From: Heliopora coerulea
Lineage: Eukaryota; Cnidaria; Anthozoa; Scleralcyonacea; Helioporidae
Length of the DNA stretch: 64,000 bases
Reading direction: 5' to 3'
Assembly: GCA_030142905.1 (NCBI GenBank)
Contig: JASJOG010000194.1
Coordinates: 1-64,000, forward strand
Each line of letters starts with the position of its first letter. Positions within the stretch are counted from its first letter, which is position 1. A program made the position numbers and the translations under genes. Below are positions 21,213 to 32,800 of this stretch, one piece after another. The notes under the pieces were generated by a model. The model was not told where the DNA came from. It worked only from the letters and a program-made list of their open reading frames with translations, and did not search any database.

Positions 21213-22424
21213 AAACACAAAACAGTTATTGTACCTGGCGTATGTCGAGTCGAACAAAATTAAAACTGGATTGTTACTAGGAACTGAAGCCGAGGTTTAA
21301 GCGGAGGCGATAAGAGAGACACTAAGTGGAGCGCTGTGTCTGCGACATATTACAGCGATTGTTGTCACCGTTCAAATGTGTGTGAAAAGCTAATACAGGA
21401 AGGGAATCTAGTACCGTCGTTGGCTGGGCAAATCCTATATATTTCAGGGATGGCAGAGCCGGTGTAAAAAGTCGCCAGCTTTTTCCATTATCTTCTAAGC
21501 TTCCGGCTGAAAGTAATAAGAAAGTTAATCACGAAATGGAAAGCATTTGCCGTGATTCCATCAAACACGTGGGAGGAAGTTTTGAAGAACGAGAACATGG
21601 TGGTGAGAAAAGAAGCCCAAAGGGTGTTTGTAATGCAATATCACGTCCTCCCAAATTTCCTGGAGTGTTTCCATGACTCGATGTGAAGATGGAAAAAATT
21701 TTCCTATCCTCCTTATAAAAACAACGTGTAGAAATTTGAGAAATAACTCTTTTTTACTGTAATTAAACCGTAACAAATGTGATATTTTATATTGATGTGT
21801 TAAAACAGTAAAAGCAAATATGAGCTGCAGCAATTTCCTGAAAACAAAGTAGGAAAAGAACGAAATACTGACTAGAAAGCCGAAAGGTCAAGAATTTCTC
21901 TCGTTGATTAAAGTTGGCTGAAGAAGAAACTAGGTCGTCGCAGATGAACTACTCTTATTTATGTCCACGGCACGGAGGAAACACGTTAAATGATTTTTGC
22001 TAGCCTGAAAATAAGTGGCCTGGATACGGACATGCTAATGTGCCAGAGAACGGTTAACAAACTTTGTCTCGTAATGGAGAAAACTTGTTTTCAACCATGG
22101 CTATTTGCGCAACAGAAACTGGTTCATTGCTAAATGTAAGTCATTTATGACACTGTTGTGTCTACTGGTCTTCATGTCGGCTGATGACTTAAATCTTTCA
22201 CCGACTTACAATGACTCAAGTGCAGTAGCTCACTAGTTCTTGTATATTGTGCACGTTTGCCCCATGCTCTGTGACAAGAACTGCCCTAATCAATCACGAG
22301 TTTGCAATCAAACAAAATTATATAATTTTGAAGGAATACTCTCTGCAAGATTTTCTTCCAAAGGGTCAAATAGCCTTAGTCAGATTTGGATTGATACACT
22401 CCAACGAAATACTCTGAGAAGGAG
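21213..22424. other. Intergenic, nothing recognised
   Basis: No coding similarity, tRNA-like box or inverted terminal repeat could be supported here. Confidence 0.4.
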
Positions 22425-22575
22425 GTTTAACATTAGGATTAGGGTTGGGATAGGTTAGGATTAGGGTTAGAGTTAGGAAACCTAATCCTAACCTCAAACC
22501 TAACCCTAATCCTAACCTAATCTCAACCCTAATCCAAGCTGTAATCCCAACCCTAATCGTAATCTTAATCCACCT
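22425..22575. repeat. Degenerate telomere-like repeats, head-to-head
   Basis: From about 22428 to 22477 the plus strand is built of TTAGGG-like units (attagggttgggataggtt and similar). At 22480/22481 it switches to CCTAA-like units, which continue to about 22573. The order G-rich then C-rich on one strand is the orientation of an end-to-end telomere join. Many units are degenerate (TTAGGA, TTGGGA). Confidence 0.65.
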
Positions 22576-22911
22576 TTGCAAGTATATCTTTTTGCCGCGA
22601 CCGTAAAATTCCTGGATCCGTATTTGGTTTGTCACCCACGTCATGGGTGCATCTCAGTAAGAAACAGCAGCACCAGTCTCAAATGTGTTTATGACAGAGT
22701 GAAAAAACTGCACGACAGGCTACGGAAGGTGATATTAGAGAGCCGAAGTAACAGACGTTCAGGAGTCACGGACAGCAACCGGAAGAACTGATAAACAAAG
22801 GACAGCTTAAGGGACATGTTTTTGAGTGACCTCCGGCAGATGGAAGATCTGATAAACAGGAGTTTTTGAATTTTAGACCGCGTATTCTTAAAGTATTCAT
22901 CAAAACAAACA

Positions 22912-23130
22912 TGACATGTTTGTGGAGGTTGATAGTCCAGGTTAGTGTAGTCTTGAGAAAGACTGTTGGTGAAAGTGACTAACGTTTCGACAGACTTTGA
23001 CTGTGAAGATGACCGCCGCTAAGGCTGTCGAAACGTCAGTCACTTTCACCAACAGTGTTTCTCAAGACTACACTAACCTGGACGATCAACCTCCACAAAG
23101 ATGTCACGATTCTCCCAGGTTCAAACCATT
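22912..23130. repeat. Foldback repeat family F, second palindromic copy
   Basis: Arms collinear with the 20961 copy (tgtggaggttgatagtccag ... ctggacgatcaacctccaca). The tail gattctcccaggttcaaacc is preserved. The central hammerhead-like core carries GTGAAGA instead of CTGAAGA, which should abolish activity. Confidence 0.78.
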
Positions 23131-23526
23131 TACTTCAAAACAAACATCGTGAATAACTCTAAAATCCCAAGCGACATTACGTGTGCCATTAGCATGTCAT
23201 CGATGAACTTAACTTTCAAATGATGACATTTTAGGAGTGGACGTCGTTTTTAAAGCCTAAGAACGTTCTCACTATATAGAATGGCAACGGCGTTTTAGAC
23301 GTTTGACGATCTCTTGAGATATCAACTTATTGGTTTTCTCTGTTTTAGATTAATAATTGTGTTGAAAGAAAACGCTGTCCGTGAATGACGAACAGCTGTT
23401 GCTTAGCTCTTTAAGTACGAATAGGGGTCAAAATGAGCCGGCAAAAAACAAAAGAACCAGTGAGTGAACAAAAGAAAAACAAAGAACAAAAGGAACAAAA
23501 TTCAGGGTGTAAGGGTTAAACTGACT
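23131..23526. other. Intergenic, nothing recognised
   Basis: Sits between foldback F and MITE A; no gene or repeat boundary seen. Confidence 0.4.
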
Positions 23527-23806
23527 AAGGCGTGATTCACATGAGCAGCATAGGCATAAGGACAAGATCAATACGAAAACAAAACATGATATATCTCCTC
23601 TGGGACTTGGTAAGATAAAACAACAAGAATTTTTCTTTGTTTCGTCTCTTGTTCGGTTCTTGGCTTATGCTTGGACAGTGATTTTATGCCTACGCTTATG
23701 ACGATCCTTGTGTTGCAGGCTAGCCTTCATTGTTTTGTTTTGCCTTTTGTTTTGTTCTTACGCTTATGCTAGTGCTTATGCTCACGTGTGAACCAGACTT
23801 AAGTCT
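23527..23806 (+). mobile_element. MITE family A, copy 2
   Basis: Starts gcgtgattcacatgagca and ends tcacgtgtgaaccagactta. It is collinear with copy 1 through aaggacaagatcaatacga, aagataaaacaacaagaat, cttgttcggttcttggctta and ttgccttttgttttgttctt. Confidence 0.8.
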
Positions 23807-25640
23807 CTGTTGAGTTGAGGAAAAGAAAACTTGTTTGTTTTGGATAATTCACGAAAACAGAGTAAAAGGTTCGGCCGTAGAGGGTGAAACGGCACTAAAA
23901 ATGAACGTTAGTTTCTGGTTTTATTCGACAAGCGAAAGAAACAAAGGGGAAACGAGCGGTGATTAAAATTCAAGATTGAGATGCCATTGAAATATTTGGA
24001 TGTTGGTCTGTAGGGATCTTAGAAGAACACATGCAGTTAAAGTTCTTCAGCAAGTTGATGAACGAGTTGATGTGCTGGTTTCGAGACCTAATTCTCGGTA
24101 AGACTATGGAGAAAATAAATATAAAAGACTATACAGACAACAGTTCACTTTGTATCTTTGGCTTTTTCCAGTCATTATTAATGGTTTGACCCATTCACTC
24201 GATTTTACTTGTGTAAGCAAATGTAACATGAAGACGTGAAAGTCAGGATGTGTCAAATCTCGGTTAATGTATTACACGTCCTTTGGTTTCAACATCGTTA
24301 ACTGAAGCGAGACGTAGCTTACATTAAATTAGGTGCTCAAGAGGTCAATTTAGTGGCCAATTCTAATTGAAAACACCAGCGTTGAATGACCGGTTTCCCT
24401 TATTTAGCTGCTGAATACAACTACCAGAAGAATTTTGGAAATGTTTTTTGTTTTTCTGATGTAAGCAACTCCGTTTCCATTCCCTTTGGGTATTAAATAT
24501 TTGCATGAAAAAGAAAATGTTGCAAGGCATTCTGGTACTGGTATCCAGGTGATGTAATAATGAGAACCAGCCACTGGCGTGGTTTTTTTTGAAGACGGAT
24601 AAAGAATTCGTATGTGCTCGAAGGGAGGGCACAATATGAGCTGTTTTGAAAAACACAATTTACGATTAACACCAAATTGCCTGAAAATCAATGCACGTTA
24701 TTACCTGTACCTATAAACGAGAAATGTCCCATTTTAAAAATATACCCAAATGTTTGTCGTATGAGCATGCAGTTTTAGGGGCTGTTTACATGATACTGGA
24801 AAGAGTTTCAGTTTGATTTTAACCCGACGAAATTCTGCCGAAATTTCATCTGTTTGCTTGATACTGAAGCAAGTATAGACGTCACAAACACTATCAGGAG
24901 GGAATTTATCTGTCTAAACGACGCGCAATGACTGGAGTAAATGTGAGACACAAGATTTTGAGAGTAATTTTTAAAATTGTGAACAGTTATTCATCCACGC
25001 TCCTCGTCATTTTGAATGATTAAGTAATGAGAAGTGGTAGGGGGTGGCAGATAACCCCATATGCCGATACCCACCGTTAATCCAAACACAAAAATCCTGT
25101 TAAGAGCGGATATGAAAATGAACCTAAATCATTATATAAATTAGATATAAACCGCGTTTTCTTGGTTCATAAAGGAAAGCATTTGCGTTGGTTTTTTAGC
25201 TCACAAATATCGCTTATTTCTAGCTTGTTTTCCGGTTCCTGTAGTCCGATCGGTGATTCATCACCCAAAATAATTCCGCCATTAGAAATATCCTAAACTC
25301 ATTCGAGACGATGGTGATCCCCTTGGTATTTTACTCTGGCTAACCCCAGACGACTTTACTTGTAGTGAAGGGGCAGATCTAGAGATTTTGATATGGGAGT
25401 TTAAGGTAAAATTACAAGAATTAGTGAAAACTATCGCTGATGGATAGAGCTTGTGTGTGCAATTAGGCAATAAATGACGTGATATAATGACGTTACGGCA
25501 GGGTCACTGTTTACATATACCCACTCATGCAGTAAGCCTTGTTTAGTTACCTGTCCCCATTAAAAAATCATCCCTTGAGATTACCTTAAGTCTTCGTATT
25601 TTGTCATTCGCGCAAATTATTGACGTTACAATTTCAAACT
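23807..25640. other. Intergenic with an old shared repeat segment
   Basis: 24497-24573 resembles 62540-62618 (tttgcat, tgcaaggcattctggta/tgccgcaaagtaccctggta, gatgtaataatgagaacca/gacgtaataagaggaaccg). 25300-25390 holds a copy of the CTCTGGCTAAC repeat family. No gene was recognised. Confidence 0.5.
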
Positions 25641-25689
25641 CATTAATAATTCATGAACAAAATACAAAGGAAATCAGTACCGAGACGTA

Positions 25690-26160
25690 GTTTGGATATC
25701 TGATCTTAATTAGCATAGAATTTCGTCAAATTTAAACCCGATTTTCTCTTTAAATACGGATTCGTTTGAGATGTACAATGAAACACTTGAAAGTCGTGTT
25801 TCATGAGATATCCAAACACCTCGAAGTTGATTAAAAAACTCGGCGTCTTTTTCTGGCACCTCCTTAAGTAAATTCTCTTCACGCCAGCCGAGCTTTATCG
25901 TAAGATCAAACATTGAATTGTAAACACAAAGGAAAAGCTCTTTTCTGCATACATGGCATTCCCGAGAAGCCTGGCAAATTGAATCTTACCGCATCCTGGG
26001 TTTCCGGAAAGGTATAAGCTGGTCACATAATCTGGATGATTTTCTCGACGTTCTTTCATCTTCTCAGAAAATTTCCGGACTGTTGTTTCTCGTACGGCAA
26101 CCTCATGGCTTGGTTTAAGAGGAGGTATGCAGAATCAATGTTGATCCTCAGTCTCGCCTG
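25690..26160 (-). pseudogene. Decayed paralogue of the NTPase exon of the PNP-NTPase gene
   Basis: Reads like exon 3 of the gene at the left edge: VRKFSEKMKERRENHPD, SLYLSGNPGCGKIQFARLLG. It continues, with frame breaks, into ENLLKEVPEKDAEFFNQLRG. Two features argue against function: an in-frame TGA just after the splice acceptor (about 26127, where the left copy reads Arg) and isoleucine in place of the Ser/Thr after the Walker A lysine (GNPGCGK-I). No PNP domain is found upstream of it, to 29.9 kb. The copy usefully shows what lies just outside the window in the left gene. Confidence 0.78.
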
Positions 26161-26162
26161 AA

Positions 26163-26552
26163 AAAATATTTTGTTAAGGATCATTGAAAGATTTCTTGAT
26201 TTACTAATCCGGATCTGGATTTACTTTTGGATGAGTGAAAACTTTGTTAATACGAGTGTCAGGACATTGTTTCAATATGTCGGTCACGTTTCTGAAAAAT
26301 TAAAGGGACAGAAGAACGAGTGGGAAGCATTTTGTGGACAAGTTTATATGCTGGAAAAAATTCACGAACTATTTCAAAGAATTTCAAGATCTGTAGTTCA
26401 GGTTTAATATTTGAAATAAAAAAAATCCACTCGATTACTCTCGCGTTTTCCTTCTGTTAAAAAATTAGACTGGCCAGTAGGACTGAAACTGGTGTTTTAT
26501 ATATAAACAGCATGGTTCATTGTCCTGATTTTCTTGTGTAACGCAAAACATT
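26163..26552. repeat. Duplicated intron segment (partner of 160-560)
   Basis: Same orientation and order as the intron beside the left-edge NTPase exon, about four-fifths identical by eye, confirming segmental duplication. Confidence 0.7.
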
Positions 26553-26588
26553 TTACGCTTATGCTTATGTTAAAGTATCAACCAGGCA

Positions 26589-27032
26589 TAAGGGCCTGCT
26601 CATGTGAACCCGACTACCCTGGTACTCGCCTCAGTGGGACAAATTCTTTCGAAAAATTTGTTTTCATCCCACCTTACCGAGACGAAATTAACAAACAAGG
26701 ATGGCGCTGTTTGTTTCGACACTGGTGGTTATACGTGGTATTACGACTGTTGTCATCTGTCTGAGCTAATTTATGTTGAACTTACTTCTACTACCTTGCG
26801 AAATACGACATCTGGCACTAATAAAGGTTTAAATAGGCAAAATATTCCCATCTCGGTCATGCGGATCACGCGTTCATATGGCAAATTTTCATCCCAATTC
26901 ATCGAGATCCCGCCCATGCACGGTGGGATTTCAACTGAACACGAAATGATTTTTAATATAAAATGATAAGGACACGCGGATCTCACTCAGATAAGTTTCC
27001 CGGCTAGCCGGGCTCATGTGAACAGGTCCTTA
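26589..27032. mobile_element. 444-bp MITE with inverted ends
   Basis: The left end TAAGGGCCTGCTCATGTGAA and right end (complement TAAGGACCTGTTCACATGAG) are imperfect inverted repeats. The interior is non-coding; the open frames across it are incidental. It is preceded by a fragment of MITE A (26553-26590, cttatgcttatgttaaagta) and directly followed by MITE A copy 3, suggesting nested insertion. Confidence 0.7.
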
Positions 27033-27296
27033 GCTTGGTTCACACGTGAGCATTAGCATAAGCCATAAGGACAAAACTAAAGGCAAAACAAAGGAATGAA
27101 GTCAAGCCTGCGAAATAAGGATTGTCGTAATGATAAACATAATTAAGATCATAGTCCAAGCATAAGTCAAGAGCCGAACAAAAGACGAAACAAAAATTCT
27201 TGTTATCTTATCTTCGCAAGTCTCAGAGATATCATGCTTTGTTTTCGTATTGATCTTGTCCTTATGCTTATCTCGCTCGTATGAACCAGGCTTAAG
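27031..27296 (-). mobile_element. MITE family A, copy 3 (reverse orientation)
   Basis: Plus-strand ends are agcttggttcacacgtgagc and tcgtatgaaccaggcttaag. The interior is the reverse complement of copies 1 and 2 (caagagccgaacaaaagacg, tattgatcttgtccttatgc). Confidence 0.8.
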
Positions 27297-28979
27297 CAAT
27301 GACGATATAGTTGTTAATTTCCATTGGATATTATCAACCGTAATTCTTCTACGTTAAAGTTAAAAACATAGGTGGATGTTTCTATTCAACTGAGAAGACT
27401 GGACCAATAATCGGAGGTCTTTACATTTGAATAAAATAGAATTTGTAGTTGGTCACTTGTTGACTTGCTTGTCGAGCCGTAACCTTTTGTTTTGTTGCAG
27501 TGGTTTTTAAAACCAAATGGGAGTTACGTGTTTTAAGCATTCACCACGTGGGTAATGCTCATAAAATTTTACATGTGAAAAATTCACTTTAGAGTCCACG
27601 TGCCTTCCCGTGCGCATAGATGCATGGTGGAGGACGAAGACACGTTCTTGGAACAAGATTCCTTTATTGAACCCTCAGCAATCGGCGATAGTACAACATA
27701 AAGAAACCGTGAACCATGGAATGAGAAAAAACAATTCTTCTAGATCATTTACCTTATAACCCGTACCGTTGAACAGCGAAGTCGTAAAAACTCTTCGACG
27801 AGGTATGGTGTACATGTGGTCGTATGACATTAGTTAAAGCTATCTGTAAAATTATCGGTAGAATTTCCTGTGTACTGAAAATCGAAATTCAAAAACAGTT
27901 TCCAATTGGCTCTCTAGTGAGATTAATACAAACTATAAAACATAAACCATCGCAGTCTTGATAGATTGAACAGTCCTATTATCCAATGATGCGAGATCAA
28001 ATCTCACACGAATTAACAAAAATTCACTGTTAATCTGCTGTGTTCTGTAAACGAAAATACTAGTAATACTGTATTCAATTAATTGTGTATATCGTATGAT
28101 TTGATATTTTCTTCAAATTTCATTCTTCTAATTAGGAAGTGTAGGGAATTCAACAGAATTTATCCTACTGGATGACCAGCTTTGAAATTAGGCTCGATAG
28201 ATATTAAAAATAGTGTAGTTTTTATAATAAACATTTAAAAAACTCATCAATAATTCCTGAGGAAAACACAAAGGAACATCATAATTGTGTCGTGTCTTTA
28301 AATGTGATCAAAACATGCTTACTTTCCTGCTCATATTATTGGGGCTTCAGAAGACAATCGTTAAACTTGACTATCGCCTCGTGTATGATAACGCACCCAT
28401 GCTCGTTTGTTAAATATTAACCTACCACAAGGTTATTTTAATTAGACACTTATTTTTCAAATTTTAGTTCCCTAGATAATTAAAACCACGGCTTGCTACC
28501 TCAATGAAATTACCTTGAATTAAATACCGGCTTAAAAAAAATGGCCTGATAAATGTTATAACGAGAGCCTGGTTACCAGGAAGAATTTAATCGGATTAAA
28601 AATTTTGAAATTTCAAAAGCTTTTCCATTGCTGAGTAATCATCAAATAATTTTCAAACTGATCTCTTCGTGAACCTACTCAGACATCTCGACATGTCTAA
28701 AGGAGTTGAGATTTTCGCTCGGGCTGATATTCTCTTGGTAATAAGTCCTTTAATACTATTATTTCCAAAGATCTTATTTTTGGGATAAGATTTGAAAAAA
28801 ACCACACTTAAAATACCACGCCTAGTTATTGGCCGCTTCCTTTACATCCCGTCTTATCCTGTCAGTACACCATGGTTATCAAGTGTCTATTATCATCCAC
28901 CGTGTCAGGTGTGCTATCCCTTACACAGTGCTTTAATAGATTTTCAAAATCCGAGATTTAAGTGGATGAAACGAGTACA
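27297..28979. other. Intergenic, nothing recognised
   Basis: AT-rich; no family motifs on either strand and no paired terminal repeats found. Confidence 0.45.
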
Positions 28980-29195
28980 TAGCTGAGTTTTTTTATCCAA
29001 CTTCGAGTTGTTTGGATATTTTGATCAAACGCTGCTTTTCGAAACCATGGTACGGCTCATCTCAAACGAACTTTCGCTTAAAGAGAAAATGTTGTTCAAA
29101 ATTTTCGGAATTTTGTACTCAGATCACATGTCGATCCACGGTCTTGGTACTGATTTCCTTTGTGGTTTTCTCACAAATTGAGATTGAGATGATGA
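28980..29195 (+). pseudogene. Inverted fragment of the decayed NTPase segment
   Basis: Matches the reverse complement of about 25640-25842 in order: gagttttttta, aacttcgag, gtttggatat, catctcaaacgaa, ttaaagagaaaat, ggtactgatttcctttgt. It is a second, oppositely oriented piece of the same ancestral segment, full of frame breaks. Confidence 0.65.
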
Positions 29196-29314
29196 CAACG
29201 AAGCACGTCTCCTTTATGATTTCGTCATGAATTATTCACGGCTGTAACTAGATTTTAACCAGTCAGTAGGCCAAAATACTCCACGTGATCATAAGTTCTA
29301 ATTTTCAAGACTTC

Positions 29315-29457
29315 TTAAGGCTGGTTTCCACTGAGGAAAATTTGCCTCAAGAAAGGAACGGACAGGAAAGTTTCCATTGTCTTGTGAATTCTCGAGCGGA
29401 ACTAATGACTCCGTTCCTTTCCTGAGGTAAATTTTCCTTAATGGAAACCAGCCTTAA
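29315..29457. mobile_element. 135-bp MITE with TTAA target duplication
   Basis: TTAA at 29315-29318 and 29454-29457 flank inverted ends GGCTGGTTTCC / GGAAACCAGCC. The repeats extend inward as ggaaaatttgcctcaag and its complement. TTAA suggests mobilisation by a Kolobok- or piggyBac-type transposase; the ends differ from those of the 1218-3612 element. Confidence 0.8.
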
Positions 29458-29887
29458 CCCTGAGGTATCATGGAATTAGAAGAATACACATCCTCTAGTA
29501 GAATTAAACTAATTCAACTTCACCCAATCAGATAATACAGAACGTTTTATGCAAAGAGTAATAAAATGGTTGTGTGCTTCATTTTTTTTTTGTCATTTCT
29601 TTATATATACAAACCAGAAAACCACCCGGTTACAGAAACATAGCTGTATATTAACAGCCCAATAAAGAATTAGTTGTACTGGTATGGAAGTCTCACAATA
29701 TCGGCTACACCAAAAAGTGGGATGACAATATGTACATGTAAGTATATGTCAAGCAATTCCAAGCATTTACATTCTGTGACTTCGCATGTACAGTTTTTTT
29801 TAGTCTATAGGATGAATGTGCGATAGGTTAAGCATTCAATCGTTAACATTAGTCACAATGACCAATTTTCGATGTTTGTACGAAAAA

Positions 29888-32800
29888 TCATCTGTCATGG
29901 GGTGGTCTTCGTTTCAAGTAGTTCTGACGCCACTCATCTTGTAGTCGCTCTAGTTGACGACGAGTTAAGATTTTATCCCGGAGTAACTTCGCAGTCAGCG
30001 ATCTCGCTTTCTTGTTGCTATGTATTCGGTTTTTGTCCCACCATGGTCTGTCACTATCTGTTTCAGCGAAAATTGAGAAAAACTAAATACATAAGTCATT
30101 ATTCTGGGTCAAAAACTTGTTTCAGTTTTGTCACTATCTCCATATATTCATCTTATTCCTGTTGAGGTATTCAACATAAGATAGCATTATTTGTCAAACA
30201 TTCGGTATGCCATTTACTTAAATTCACGGTTGACCAAAAGTTTGGCTTCACAACTGTTCTAACAAAAATAATTAACGATAACCAAATGATCGAAGTGAAA
30301 ATTAAGAACTCAGTCCAAATTTACTTAAATTTAGTACACTCCAGCCAAATTTTGAGTAAAACTTACTATAATTCCAATATGTTCTGCATAAAATGTAAGT
30401 ACATTTGAATGAAATTCACAGTATTCTAATAAAAAATCTGCATAAACCACCATTTGGATTCATTACACTTGACACACAGCATTCTCACAAATGCTTAGTT
30501 TATTTTTGTGTCCTGCGATCTGGATTCTGGAAAGCTATCAACTTCACGTTGCTCGTAATTCTAAGCAATTTTACTCAAAATCTAAACCACAAGAGATCTG
30601 CATAACTGCTCAAAATTTTGACTATTTATAAACAAGTATGCTCAAAATTCCACTCAAAGTGTGCTCAAATCCTTGAATAACTTTCACGCAAAGTCTCTGG
30701 GTTTAACCCTTTACGTGAACTGAAGGTTCTTCAAATCCAATACGAATTCGGTACTGAGTAAGAGACTGAGCATTTCAAAAAGCCAAAGTATAATATTTTG
30801 ACAAATGTATAACGCTACGAAAACTGGTATTTTTTATTACCTTCGCTGTCGAATTCCATCGTCTGGTACGGCTTACGCAAACGAGTTTTTCTGTTCATCT
30901 CACGAGTTTCCTGTCGATTTAATTCCTCCACATCGTTCTCTTCATATTTACGACCATGAGACCAGTCTTGTTCTCTTGTAAGGCCAAAAGTATCGCGGTC
31001 ACCATGGCGATTGTTTTTGCCTCTGGACGTCATGTCAGAGGTTGACTGCTTGGGAGGTATAATGCCAGTTAATGCCATACTTGATGACAGCGAATGGTTG
31101 ATTAGTGTTTGTAGTTGACTTTGCATAGCTCGAATTTTTTCACGGTCCACAAAAATTTCTGGATAACGATAACTATAAACAATGAACCAAGAAAATCACG
31201 TATCTCTCAGAGATCATTCCGTCTAAAAGCAATCGAGAAAACCACGACTAATGCCGATCATTAGGCTTGCGGTTATTATAACCTAAAAGCAGGTCGTGAC
31301 ACAGCAGTTTTTATCTGTCAAATTTAAAACACAACAGCGCTCTTATCAGAACTAGAACATACTGCCTCTTATCCCTCTCCTCTCGACTGAAACCTGGCAA
31401 AAAATGGCATCTAAAAAAGCGTGATTCAATCATTGTTTAATATAGCTCGAACAGAATTTGCTGGAATAGGTCGGTATGATTTCTAAATATTTGATGCAAC
31501 TGCTCATACGCCATATTTCAATACAATCTCACGTAAGAATCATGTATTTTAAGACCCAAATGGGACCAGTTCCCAAACATGCAGCTCTTCGACCTTTATC
31601 TGGGAATCGAGCGAGGGATCATGCGAATCTGGTGCAACGCTCTGCCGACTAGCTATGAAGACCGTTGCGGAGAGCCAGATCAAGAGTTCTGTATTTATGA
31701 TGGTGGTAATGCAAGCGCGTTTTCGCGTGTTTAGCAAGCAACAATCAATCAAACGAGGACTCTCAGTTACGTCATTGTTCCGCGACTAAAATTTTTTTTC
31801 GTAACCTGTTCAACAAGGACGATGCACATTCATTGTTTCTAATCCGACCCTATCCCTAAAACAGTCAAAGAAATGAAAACAAGAAGTAGGAAATTCAAAG
31901 GGAAAAATCAAAATCAAGCACTCGGTTGGATTCGATCAGAGGGTTTCCGCGCGACGGCCTAAAATATTATCCCAAGTATTAGGGCGACTAATAATTAATT
32001 TAAATTTGATTTGATGCTTGATCTAAATTGAACAAGTTATGAAAAAAAAATTAGCATCTCGGAAAAACGGTCACGTGTTCTCCCATATGTCAATCAGTTT
32101 TGGTGGCAGAATTTTTGATTTGATTTAAATCCCTGAAAGTGGAACTGTGAAAAGTGAACTCCTGGACGCTCGTGGTCATGCTAGATACTTCGTCACTAGT
32201 TCACATATAACAGGATTATGGTCAACCTGCACTAAGTCTTCGTCCTACCTCAACCAAAGATAAAGGTCAAATGACTCATGGAGAACTTCCAGTTCTTGTA
32301 AAGATCGTAACGACTTCGGTCGAGTGGGAGGCCAACCGATTACTCTTCGTAGTCCCTCGGAGGAGATGATTTTACCGGAACTGATATAACGAGCAAACTG
32401 GAATGCAAAAGAAATCATATCACGCGTTCTTGGACCAGTAACATTTCGTTTGGAAGGGAAGCAATTCACTCTTTTACAAATAAGCGTTTACCAATGCACG
32501 AAGTGTTTGATTCGACGGCCATTTATAAATGCTTTACCATAAACGAGCAGGAAGAAGAAATTGGTAATGGGAGCTTGGGAGTTACAAACCTTGTTAAATC
32601 TATTGCGTTTCTTCCGACAGGAAACCGTTGTACAACAAGTTTAAGAACGTAGTGAACTGGGTATTTGGGAGCCCAATTGGTTGGCACATTCGTGACAGAA
32701 TTTTATTAAAACTACGATTATTTAAATAAAGATGTAAATGATTTCACTGCTTTAAACACTTTTCCGACTGAAGACAAGTTCTCCACTATTTTACTCTGGC

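Noticed and set aside
22366..22644. 92-aa minus-strand frame with [11 protein letters not shown]
   Set aside because: Translation of the degenerate TTAGGG-like repeat.
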